A stretch of 35,584 bases of DNA. It comes from Nostoc indistinguendum CM1-VF10 (GTDB lineage: Bacteria > Cyanobacteriota > Cyanobacteriia > Cyanobacteriales > Nostocaceae). Under the pieces are notes generated by a model. The model was not told the DNA's origin. It did not search any database and worked only from the letters and a program-made list of their open reading frames with translations. The stretch lies in contig JAHHHS010000073.1 in assembly GCA_019359215.1 (NCBI GenBank), forward strand, positions 1 through 35,584, written 5' to 3'. Positions 16,873 through 24,089 of the stretch are shown here, piece by piece; position 1 is the stretch's first letter; each line of letters begins with the position of its first letter. The translations under genes and the position numbers were made by a program.

Positions 16873-17995
16873 GACTTGTCCGAAATATTAACTTAGGAAA
16901 AGGAAAATGGTAAAATCTTAAGTTGAGCATTTAACATTTTTCTGAATTAGGTATGGTTTTTGATTACATTGAGAAATATCCACATAGAACAAAGCAAATT
17001 TTAGGGATTAGTTACGAGCAATTACAATCACTATTAAATTGCGCCATAAAACGCCATCAGGAAATTAAAACTAAACAAGAGAGCCGAAAAATAAGAATTA
17101 ATGCGGCTGGTGGTGGTCGCAAAGAAAAATTACTAATAAGTGAGCAAATATGTTTATGTCTATTTTATTTAAGACAGATGCCAACATTTCAAGTATTAGG
17201 AATGTTATTCGGCGTTTCCAAAACTGAAGCTAACGATACGTTTCATAATTGGATACCAATTTTGCGTGATATTTTACCTTCGAGCTTATTAGAACAAGTT
17301 TCAAATAATGAGAGCGATTTAGTATTTGTTCAAGAGATATTAACTAATTTTAGGTTATTAGTTGATAGCTTAGAACAGCCAATATATAAGGATTCTGACC
17401 AGAAAGAGCAGCAAAAATATTTTTCCGGAAAAAAGAGACAACATACATTGAAAAGTCTGATGATTGGGATACCAGAAGCTAAAGATATTGTCGAGTTAGA
17501 AATAGGTGTTCCTGGACCAACAGCAGATATAAACTTGTTCCGTAAGTCTCAAGAGAAATTTGATAAGTCGCAACCTTTCGCAGGCGATAAGGGCTTTCAA
17601 GGAGGCGAAAACATTACAACTCCTCATAAGAGGAAACCAAAACGAGAATTAAGTCAACAGCAAAAAGATGAAAATAAGGCTCTATCTAGTAATCGGATAT
17701 TCATTGAGCATTTGATTCGATTGCTTAAAATATTTCGGATTGCTTCACAAAGATTTCGCCTAAAAATTGACACTTACGAGCAGATTATTTTAACAGTTTG
17801 CGGATTAGTTAGATTAAGAATTGGTAGCTTGATTCTCCCAAGTTAATTATTAGCAATAATCAGATCAGGAGTTAATTTTTATGTCTCTAAACTATCACTA
17901 ACTATCTCAAAGCCTTATGCCTCCGTTTTTACGAAGATATCAAAGTTTTGCCCCAAAGCTTTGAACAGTCTGGCTTTGGAGTTTTCGGACAAGTC
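16873..17995 (+). mobile_element. IS5-family insertion sequence, 1123 bp
   Basis: The perfect 13-bp terminal inverted repeats are GACTTGTCCGAAA on the left and TTTCGGACAAGTC on the right. TA flanks both sides (16871-16872 and 17996-17997), fitting the TA target of IS427-like IS5 elements. It carries one transposase gene. The boundaries are supported because removal restores the interrupted host gene. Confidence 0.85.
16953..17846 (+). CDS. IS5-family transposase (DDE_Tnp_4 type)
   Basis: 297 residues. An N-terminal helix-turn-helix part (YFLRQMP-like FYLRQMPTFQVLGMLFGVSK) precedes a DDE nuclease with Asp in LLVDSLEQP (D138), Asp in AGDKGFQG (D212) and Glu in NRIFIEHLIRLLK (E252). All three acidic residues and the complete length are present, so the transposase may be active. 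It is read opposite to the host gene it interrupts. Confidence 0.9.
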   Translation: MVFDYIEKYPHRTKQILGISYEQLQSLLNCAIKRHQEIKTKQESRKIRINAAGGGRKEKLLISEQICLCLFYLRQMPTFQVLGMLFGVSKTEANDTFHNWIPILRDILPSSLLEQVSNNESDLVFVQEILTNFRLLVDSLEQPIYKDSDQKEQQKYFSGKKRQHTLKSLMIGIPEAKDIVELEIGVPGPTADINLFRKSQEKFDKSQPFAGDKGFQGGENITTPHKRKPKRELSQQQKDENKALSSNRIFIEHLIRLLKIFRIASQRFRLKIDTYEQIILTVCGLVRLRIGSLILPS

Positions 17996-18351
17996 TAATG
18001 CTTTGCAAACTAATCTGGCTTGTTTAGTACAGTATCGCCCTGCTTCGTGAGCGTAGTAGTCTAAGATAATAGCGATGGCAATATCGGGGATACCGTTGGT
18101 TTTCCATTCTCGGAGTTCCGCAGGATGGAAACCATGCTCTGCAAGGATTATAGCTAATCTTGAAGGCTTCAGTTCCGCACTATCTAAAGAGCTACGAATT
18201 GCTTTTTCATCAACTCCAGCCAGTCTTGCTGCTGCCCGAACACTGGCTTTACCCTGACCATTAGCGTTGACCTGAATCTCTTGTTTTATCTGTTCGATGA
18301 TTTCAGCGATTTCAATTTGTGACATAACTTTAGTTGGGTGATTGAAAAGAA

Positions 18352-18810
18352 TTAAACATTTACTCGCAATAAACTTTTTTCACCAACTAGTGAAAAGCGA
18401 TTCGATATAGTTGGTGTCTTAATTAACGTTGGTGACATCAATTCAACAAGGTAAAACCAAGAATTATGCACCAATGCAATCCCCAGAATCAGCCGTTGTG
18501 TTGTTCCCTTGTCGTGAGAACAGAGGATAACTCTTTCGCCCAAAACAAAACTAGGTTTTTGCACTTTGATGACTTCTAACTCTCCAGTTCCAATGATTTG
18601 GTTTTGTGTAGCGTGGAGTATTTCATTACGGCAATCAATTGAATAAATCCAACATTCATGTTTCCACTGAATACCGCAGCAGTAACCAAATGTTCTTGTG
18701 GTTCTGAGGTATACTCTTTCCAGTAAATTGACCTCAACAGGTGGAATTATTCGACCCCAAGGCGGGGAGAGATACCAGCATTTTTGGAGAGTAACAATTT
18801 GTTCTGTCAT
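18352..18810 (-). CDS. DUF1392-like protein
   Basis: 152 residues, beginning MTEQIVTLQKCWYLSPPWG and containing RTFGYCCGIQWKHECWIYSI and LGERVILCSHDKGTTQRLILG. This matches my memory of the DUF1392 family, small proteins largely restricted to filamentous cyanobacteria and their plasmids, with no known function. Predicted cytoplasmic and beta-rich, with several Trp and Cys. Its start overlaps the stop of the upstream HTH gene by four bases (ATGA), which indicates translational coupling. Confidence 0.75.
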   Translation of the reverse strand: MTEQIVTLQKCWYLSPPWGRIIPPVEVNLLERVYLRTTRTFGYCCGIQWKHECWIYSIDCRNEILHATQNQIIGTGELEVIKVQKPSFVLGERVILCSHDKGTTQRLILGIALVHNSWFYLVELMSPTLIKTPTISNRFSLVGEKSLLRVNV

Positions 18811-19205
18811 CCTAAACTCCCCACCAAATACTCGATAGCATCCTTATCAATGGCAGCAATGCGGTTCTTAAGACGTTGGGGTGGGTTTTGAAGAAATCGT
18901 TTTAGGTCTTTGCTCTTGATTTGGTGATATCTCCCGGAACGTCGAGTTGTGCGTATCCAACCCTTTTTTACCCAACTCCAAACGGTAGCTGAGTTGAGTT
19001 GTAAAACTCTGGCAATTTCACAGCAGTTGTAGTTATCAAGAATTGGACGTGCGGAGTATCCTAAAAAGCGCAGTTTGTTTTGAATAGCTGATGTTGAGCG
19101 TGTGTATCCTCTTCTGTTTAGCCGATACGCTATTTGTTTGACAGTGTAAAGACAAGCCATTTCCTCAACGATTGCTATTTCTTCGTCAGTCCATTTTGTA
19201 TGCAT
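18807..19205 (-). CDS. DNA-binding protein with SANT/Myb-like and helix-turn-helix parts
   Basis: 132 residues from ATG 19205, which has GGGAGG 7 bases upstream (the ATG at 19220 has none). Residues 1-55 (KWTDEEIAIVEEMACLYTVK, IAYRLNRRGYTRSTSAI-NKLRFLG) look like a SANT/Myb-type or GcrA-like DNA-binding module. Residues 60-110 (CCEIARVLQLNSATVWSWVKKGWI, RRSGRYHQIKSKDLKRFL) look like an excisionase/MerR-type helix-turn-helix. Two DNA-binding modules suggest a regulator of this plasmid block; the target is unknown. Coupled to the DUF1392-like gene by an ATGA overlap. Confidence 0.65.
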   Translation of the reverse strand: MHTKWTDEEIAIVEEMACLYTVKQIAYRLNRRGYTRSTSAIQNKLRFLGYSARPILDNYNCCEIARVLQLNSATVWSWVKKGWIRTTRRSGRYHQIKSKDLKRFLQNPPQRLKNRIAAIDKDAIEYLVGSLG

Positions 19206-19222
19206 CTGATTACCTCCCATAT

Positions 19223-19429
19223 TTACGCAGATTTAGTAGAATGTTCTTTGACGATTTGAGCGGTGATTGATTCAAAGTCCACTTGGAAGATGTTCATATC
19301 TGTGGACATTTTCCCAGTGTTATAGCGGTCTACTATGTGCTGCTTGATTGCGGATTTATTCAGTCCATCGGGGATATCAATATGGGCTTCACTCGTAATT
19401 TTTTCGATTACTGTAACGATGACTCTCAT
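19223..19429 (-). CDS. Hypothetical 68-residue protein
   Basis: Starts MRVIVTVIEKITSEAHIDIP, with AGGAA upstream of ATG 19429. A longer reading to 19546 would overlap the previous gene and lacks a site. The sequence alternates beta and helix (DGLNKSAIKQHIVDRYNTGK). The family is not recognised. It sits between the 276-residue gene (ends 19504) and the HTH gene (starts 19205), tightly packed in the same direction, so it is probably co-transcribed with them. Confidence 0.55.
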   Translation of the reverse strand: MRVIVTVIEKITSEAHIDIPDGLNKSAIKQHIVDRYNTGKMSTDMNIFQVDFESITAQIVKEHSTKSA

Positions 19430-19503
19430 GGGTAATTCCTGTTTGGTAATTTGAATAAATGAGAAGCCAGAATAATTCTGACTTCCGACTTCTAAATTCC
19501 GGT

Positions 19504-20334
19504 TCAGCCTGCCCCAGTCTTTAGTGTTTGCAACTCTTGCATCCATGCGCTGATTGCCGTTAATTCATCTCCACCGTTAGCGACAGCATCAACAACAAGA
19601 TTTTGATACGAAGACTCGGCATGATTGGGATATTCACACTTGTTTGCTGCCCAAGCCAAACACATGGTTTTGATTAGTTCATTAATCTGGCTAATATCAA
19701 GTAAACTTGGGTGGTCAACATCCTGGAATTGCAACCACTCTCTGACCAAATCAAGGGGATAATCAAGCAAGGTGCGAATATTTTTTACTCGTAAATCCTG
19801 GGGGTTTACTGGTTGAGGAACTACGCTAAGTTTTGGTGTAGATGAAATAGTTGAGGAAGCACTACCTAAAAGAGATTGAATGTCACGAATGATAGTTGCC
19901 CAATCCAAATCTCTACTCCATTCCCTGTAAATTTTGGTTTTGGTTGCGGCATCGTAAAGATTGCAGAAAACCGTGTTTTCGTCGCCAGCATTAGCTACGA
20001 TAATAAGTGGCTGAGAAAAATCTTGGATTAAAGAAGCAGCCAGAAGGAAGCTTTTAGCAAAATTGGTTTCAATACCAGTTCTTATGATGTAAAGTTCATC
20101 GGCACTGACAACAATATCCAGCTTCAAGTTGTCCTTGCCTTTAAATTCTTTAGTCGTCAATCTCAGTTCACACAAATACCCAGTTAATGCTCTTTGGGGA
20201 ACAGGGATTTTCCTATCTTGGTTGATATTGAACTTGTACCAAACGTAAGATTCACCGTCTACTTCCCCCTGATTGACGTATAAATAGATGGGTTCGGGAG
20301 GGTTGCATAAACCTAGTTTGATTTCAATAACCAT
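19504..20334 (-). CDS. Conserved-looking cyanobacterial plasmid protein, 276 residues
   Basis: The N-terminal half is beta-rich (YLYVNQGEVDGESYVWYKFN, LTTKEFKGKDNLKLDIVVSADELYIIRTG). A Pro/Ser linker follows, then a helical C-terminal half (DLRVKNIRTLLDYPLDLVREW, CLAWAANKCEYPNHAESSYQ). I recall similar proteins in Nostoc-type plasmids without a function. The N-terminal strand pattern with FAKSFLLAASL could be an OB-like fold binding nucleic acid, but this is a guess. There is no signal peptide or membrane segment. Next in line after a strong hairpin at 20391. Confidence 0.6.
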   Translation of the reverse strand: MVIEIKLGLCNPPEPIYLYVNQGEVDGESYVWYKFNINQDRKIPVPQRALTGYLCELRLTTKEFKGKDNLKLDIVVSADELYIIRTGIETNFAKSFLLAASLIQDFSQPLIIVANAGDENTVFCNLYDAATKTKIYREWSRDLDWATIIRDIQSLLGSASSTISSTPKLSVVPQPVNPQDLRVKNIRTLLDYPLDLVREWLQFQDVDHPSLLDISQINELIKTMCLAWAANKCEYPNHAESSYQNLVVDAVANGGDELTAISAWMQELQTLKTGAG

Positions 20335-20390
20335 ATTTTGTTGACCTGTGCAATAATTAGTGGTTTGTAGCGTAAACTTTCAATGCTTTA

Positions 20391-20432
20391 CGATTGCTTG
20401 AAGAAAAGCTGATATTCAAGCAATCGCTTTTT
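20391..20432 (+). terminator. Perfect 12-bp hairpin with T-run inside the leftward block
   Basis: CGATTGCTTGAA (20391-20402) pairs perfectly with TTCAAGCAATCG (20415-20426), then CTTTTTT. The T-run is on the + strand, against the direction of the flanking genes. For leftward transcripts the hairpin would act as an RNA stem between two genes (attenuator or processing site); for antisense rightward transcripts it would be a normal terminator. Confidence 0.55.
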
Positions 20433-20434
20433 TA

Positions 20435-20824
20435 CTAAACAGAAGGTTCTCGATTCCGCTCTAACTTCCATTCCAGATAAGTGAGTGCAGTGCTAGCATC
20501 AGCAATGTTTAAATCAGGTTGATATCCCAAGTCCAACAGTTGTCTGTAGTCTAGGTGCCAAGCAATCTCGGCTATCAGGGTTTGGGCTTGTTCAACTAAC
20601 TGGTGGAGATGCAGATTAGACATTTCAATGCCGAGCCTTGAACATAGATCCTCCGCCTTAACACCAAAAGTCCCTGGCTCAATCTCCGTCTCTAACTCCT
20701 CAAGCAGAGATTGAAAATTTGGGTGTTCATCATTGATTTCAATCTCAATTAAATCTGCACTCTTTGTAACGATGGTTGCCCAATCAGGTAAAGTCTGTGC
20801 AATGGTCTTAGCGTAAAGTTTCAT
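20435..20824 (-). CDS. Hypothetical 129-residue acidic protein
   Basis: Starts MKLYAKTIAQTLPDWATIVT at ATG 20824 with AGAGGA 8 bases ahead; an ATG at 20866 would overlap the upstream gene. Acidic (EIEINDEHPNFQSLLEELETEIEPG) with a helical C-terminus (LLDLGYQPDLNIADASTALTYLEWK). The family is not recognised. Fourth intact gene of the leftward block. Confidence 0.55.
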   Translation of the reverse strand: MKLYAKTIAQTLPDWATIVTKSADLIEIEINDEHPNFQSLLEELETEIEPGTFGVKAEDLCSRLGIEMSNLHLHQLVEQAQTLIAEIAWHLDYRQLLDLGYQPDLNIADASTALTYLEWKLERNREPSV

Positions 20825-20849
20825 GATTGTGTCCTCTGGGATTAATAAC

Positions 20850-21053
20850 CTAAAAATCCTCGGCAATCTCTAATAAAAAACCGCGTCCTGTGTTCTGTAC
20901 TTGCACCAGTTCTCTATCCAGCAGAGTTTGAATGACTGAATCGGAGAATTGCAATTGCAGACGATGCAATGGAACACAACCGCCGCAAAGCCGAATCGAA
21001 CGCAGCAAATGATTAGCTCTACGGTCAAAGCTGTTGTTTCCTGCCTTAGCCAT
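20850..21053 (-). CDS. Small hypothetical protein, possible winged-helix
   Basis: 67 residues from ATG 21053 (MAKAGNNSFDRRANHLLRSI). The pattern VPLHRLQLQFSDSVIQTLLDRELVQV resembles a winged-helix core, so it may bind DNA; it is too short to be sure. The start overlaps the stop of the upstream gene (ends 21046) by eight bases, so translation is probably coupled. Confidence 0.5.
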   Translation of the reverse strand: MAKAGNNSFDRRANHLLRSIRLCGGCVPLHRLQLQFSDSVIQTLLDRELVQVQNTGRGFLLEIAEDF

Positions 21054-21372
21054 TGGTTGCACCCCCGGTTATTGCGGCTAACTGTTGCTTGAGAACGTCT
21101 ATTTGCAGAGTATGTTCATCAATCTCGGCGATTATTTGCGCTTGTAATTCTGCTGTCGATAGTGGCTGAATCTGTTCTGAGTGGTAGTGCAATAATTCAT
21201 CAGAATTCTTGTCAGGTATCACAGAGTAACGCCAGCCGCTACCGTATCTTTGGGCTAGGAAACTATTTTCGGCGTAGTATTCAAAGCCGATAATTGTGCC
21301 TTGTTCTGTGCGCTGACCGAAGGTAAAGCGGGGATAGTCCCAGTTTTGGGGGATTGATATTGTGCGTTGCAT
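21046..21372 (-). CDS. Hypothetical 108-residue protein
   Basis: Preferred start ATG 21372 (MQRTISIPQNWDYPRFTFGQ); a longer frame to 21483 overlaps the upstream gene and encodes an unlikely basic leader. The N-terminal half is beta-rich with aromatic residues (RTEQGTIIGFEYYAENSFLAQ). The C-terminal helix AELQAQIIAEIDEHTLQIDVLKQQ is cut here to 20 residues: AELQAQIIAEIDEHTLQIDV. It could be a short coiled coil. Family unknown; co-directional with and coupled to the following gene. Confidence 0.5.
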   Translation of the reverse strand: MQRTISIPQNWDYPRFTFGQRTEQGTIIGFEYYAENSFLAQRYGSGWRYSVIPDKNSDELLHYHSEQIQPLSTAELQAQIIAEIDEHTLQIDVLKQQLAAITGGATNG

Positions 21373-21451
21373 AGATGTAATGGTGATTAGTGAGGAAGAG
21401 TTGGGCGCTAGCTGTTTGGTTGTAGAAATGCGATCGCGCCCTTGTGTGTAA

Positions 21452-22526
21452 TTACGCCGCCACCAGTTCCAAGTACGGCTCATATTCCCGTAACCGTTCC
21501 CAGTCTAGGCAAGTCAGTTCGTCAACTGGGCGGTCTAACAACTGCTCACAGTCAGCCGCTTCTGCATCCAGCAACTGCTGTAGTTCCTCAGTAGTCAGTT
21601 GTTCCAGTGAGCGATATTGCAAGTATTCAGGAGTGGGTTCAGCAGTCGGTGAAGTGTCTACCATCGACAGCTTACGCACAGCATCAAACACCGAGTTAGA
21701 ATACTGCTGCTGACCTGATGAACCCAAAATTACCCACCAATTACCGTCAGTGCAACCGACTTGTCCCAACTTCACGTCGTTGTTGTAGATTCCATCATCG
21801 AGGATTTCAAACCCGTAATTCTGGCACTCGTTGAAGATATGCGCCATGATTTGGTTTTCAGTAGTGCAGGGTGTTGCGTCTGTTTCTTGCACTGGCAGTG
21901 TGCCATCTTTGTGGTGAGTGCAAATGAAGCGATGACAGCGCATTACAGTATTGGCACGGAATACTTCTTTGTTGTTGACCACGACTACCCAGCGTTGGGT
22001 TAAGTGGTTATCGTCATGGCTGATGCTGGCTACCAGTTTGTCATCAGCGTAATATTCGTGATGGTCAAACGAGATTTCGACTATTGTGAAGGGTTCGGGA
22101 GCTACAGCTTGGGCTTGGTGTGCGATGAAGTGGTCGAGTTCGGCTTGGGCGAGGGCTTGGTTGTCGGGGGCAGCAGGGGCGATTTTCTGAATCTTGCTTG
22201 ACTGATAGGTAACAATGGCAGAAATCCAAGCATCCTTACAGCGTTTGTCGCTTACCCCTCTTTTGTCACTTTCAGAAAACAATAATCGAAGCAACATTCT
22301 GAAACTTTTATGTAGTCTAGCTTTGAGCTTCTATTTTCTAACAGTAATTCAAGTTTGTAGCCAAAACCTGGAGATGGAAGCCCTGAAAGGCTTTCAGCGA
22401 TTGGGTTCTACCAAAGTGACAAAAGAGGGTTACCTCAACTGTGCAAGCGATTTCGCTGTAGATTTCCTTGACACGGGCAATGGATTTCAGTTGCAGCTGT
22501 TGATGGCTGTAGATATGATATGTCAT
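21452..22526 (-). pseudogene. First gene of the leftward block, split by a MITE
   Basis: The 5' part (22526 down to 22433) starts MTYHIYSHQQLQLKSIARVK with AGGGAA upstream and reads to CTVEV. The 3' part resumes as SDKRCKDAWISAIVTYQ and continues for about 260 residues (HFIAHQAQAVAPEPFTIVEI, RFICTHHKDGTLPVQ, GNWWVILGSSGQQQ) to an acidic end. Removing 22255-22430 and one TA joins them in frame as VEV-SDKRC. As it stands the frame meets a stop inside the MITE after 62 codons; a fresh start inside the MITE (ATG 22297) could still give a shortened protein. Function unknown. Confidence 0.75.
22255..22430. mobile_element. MITE, 176 bp, TA target
   Basis: Inverted ends share CCCTCTTTTGTCACTTT (left CCCCTCTTTTGTCACTTTC; right, reverse-complemented, ACCCTCTTTTGTCACTTTGG). 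TA lies outside each end (22253-22254 and 22431-22432). There is no coding capacity. The TA target and the size suggest mobilisation by an IS630/Tc1-type or IS427-like transposase. Its removal restores the reading frame of the host gene. Confidence 0.8.
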
Positions 22527-22613
22527 GATTAAGATTCCCTGTACGAATGTATGGGTTTTTCAAAAGGCGATCGCTTCCAAAGTTTCCGAGGCTAAGGGCG
22601 ATTGCCTTTTGTG

Positions 22614-22721
22614 ATAGTTATATTATGCTATCCTGCTAACTGATTGTCAATATGCTGATTAGCAGTTATTCTGTTAATTGATAGCCTGTATGTTGATTGG
22701 CTGTTATTCTGTAATCAGATA
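22614..22721. repeat. Tandem 38-bp iteron-like repeats at a divergent promoter
   Basis: Copy A at 22652-22683 (ATGCTGATTAGCAGTTATTC...) and copy B at 22690-22721 (ATGTTGATTGGCTGTTATTC...) are spaced exactly 38 bases apart. A partial, more diverged third copy lies at 22627-22651 (GCTATCCTGCTAACTGATTG). The array occupies the 220-bp gap between the leftward block (first gene starts 22526) and the rightward gene at 22751. It could be an operator array for a plasmid regulator, or iterons of a replication or partition site. Confidence 0.65.
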
Positions 22722-22750
22722 AGCGTTAATGGAGGTTAATCATTAAAAAC

Positions 22751-23020
22751 GTGTTAGCAGTTTGGATGGAAGCATATATTGATATTTCGCAATGGTGGCC
22801 CAAAGCTGAAGATGGTAGCCTCTTGTCTGTCTATGCAGTTCATAGGCAGTTTGAGGGTAGCCCGAATGAAGTCACTAGACATACCTTGACTGTCGCCCGT
22901 GATGGCAGGCTAAAAAAAGCGGATATCGATAATTTGGTAAAACTAGCAAGGATTTGCTCTGTGCTATCTGGAGAGTTAGTAACTGTCAATGACATTGTGA
23001 AAATTGAAGAGGATTCGTGA
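22751..23020 (+). CDS. Hypothetical 84-89-residue plasmid protein
   Basis: The start is uncertain. GTG 22751 gives 89 residues; ATG 22766 (MEAYIDISQWWPKAEDGSLL) gives 84 and looks more natural. A GGAGG lies at 22731, too far from both but well placed for an ATT at 22742. The sequence (LTVARDGRLKKADIDNLVKL) is not recognised. First rightward gene beyond the 38-bp repeats, so it may be controlled by them. Confidence 0.5.
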   Translation: MLAVWMEAYIDISQWWPKAEDGSLLSVYAVHRQFEGSPNEVTRHTLTVARDGRLKKADIDNLVKLARICSVLSGELVTVNDIVKIEEDS

Positions 23021-23133
23021 AGATGATAATGCTCCACCGAGTCCAATCCCAGACCATTACTGCCATAACTCACCACATAGTTAATCTATTTGTCATTGAT
23101 TTTGAGCAAGTACTATTGAATTAAAGGGGTGGA

Positions 23134-24084
23134 ATGATGGCTAAACCATCTTCTAGGCGTAAAAAAGCCACCTCTGCCGCAGAGATAAATTCAAAGCCAC
23201 TCAATAACTCTGCAAATGAAGCTATCTCTGTTGAGGAAAACCCAGCTACAGCAACAATCACCGTTACAGCTGTTGAAGTTCCAGAGTTGACAGAAGAAGA
23301 ACAGCGCGATCGCCTACACTTAGAGCGGCGTGTGGAAAGAGCGTTTTTTGAGGCAGGGAAAGCTTTGATGGAACTGCGCGATCGCAGGCTATATCGCTCC
23401 ACACACAAAACCTTTGAAGAATACTGCCGCGATCGCTTTGCTCATAGTCGGCAACAATCCAATTATTTGATTGCCGCAGCTAGTGTTTACGAAAATTTGA
23501 CAACCATTGGTTGTCAAAATGTGGAAAATCAAAATTTGACAACCAATGGGACACAAATTATGCCCACGAGTGAGCGCCAAGTCCGATCCATGACAAAGCT
23601 AGAACCTCAACAACAGCAGTAAGTGTGGCTAACAGCAGTAGAACTTGCTGGTGGGAAAGTACCATCTGCTAGAGTTGTAGGCGATGTAGTACAACGGATT
23701 ATGGAACGTACTAAAGCGCCAAATCCTTATCGTGTTGGGGAAGTCTGCCAAATTCTTGCCAAAAACAATCCTGATTTACGAGGAAAAGGTGGAAATTGGT
23801 GCATTGTCAACCATGTAGGCGAATTCAGTTGCACAGTCACAATGTGGGATGGGGAGTACACCGTTAGAATTGACCACTTGAAACCACTGAACTATCTGCC
23901 TGCGGAATGTCAGCAGATGCAGTTGATTAGCGATCGCATTCGTAGGCTACGGAACGATGGCAAGCTAGAAGCACCAGCAGAGGCAATTTTGAAGTGCTTA
24001 GGGGAGTTGAAGCGACCGTATTTGACTACGTTTGAAGAAAAGCTGTTGGGTTTGATTGAAATTGAATGTCGAGTCTTGAATTAA
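23134..24084 (+). pseudogene. Plasmid protein gene with an in-frame premature stop
   Basis: The first part (23134-23622) has a Lys/Ser/Ala-rich leader, then LHLERRVERAFFEAGKALME, YRSTHKTFEEYCRDRFAHSR, and ends QQQQ with TAA. The same frame continues at once as VWLTAVELAGGKVPSARVVG, DVVQRIMERTK and a C-terminal domain (WCIVNHVGEFSCTVTMWDGE) to 24084. Similar Nostoc proteins, as I recall them, run through this junction (…QQQ-W--AVE-AG-KVP), so CAA to TAA is the likely change. The N-terminal domain resembles DNA-binding proteins of plasmid/phage type. AGGGG lies ahead of ATG 23134. GTG 23623 could allow reinitiation. Confidence 0.65.
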
Positions 24085-24089
24085 CTGAT

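Larger units (their letters stand above)
16400..18325 (-). pseudogene. Plasmid gene of unknown function split by an IS element
   Basis: The 5' part (18325 down to 17996) encodes MSQIEIAEIIEQIKQEIQVN and runs to CTKQARLVCKAL. The 3' part (16872 down to 16400) encodes FNTIGVRAWIQDVLGW, a coiled-coil (QQLFEQDCRQRELEQ) and an end domain with YSVVGFANLQGLEIS and IHDPRFGKVGLYP. Removing 16873-17995 and one TA joins them in frame as KAL-FNTIG. As it stands, each part is open with foreign codons: the first ends DLSENSKARLF...VKTEA inside the IS, and the second has an IS-derived start MLNLRFYHF. The original protein, about 265 residues, resembles phage/plasmid antirepressor-like proteins by its C-terminal domain; its function is unknown. 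Confidence 0.8.

Noticed and set aside
22614..22721. Tandem repeats as a CRISPR array
   Set aside because: The units are contiguous and imperfect, with no unique spacers, and no cas gene is present.
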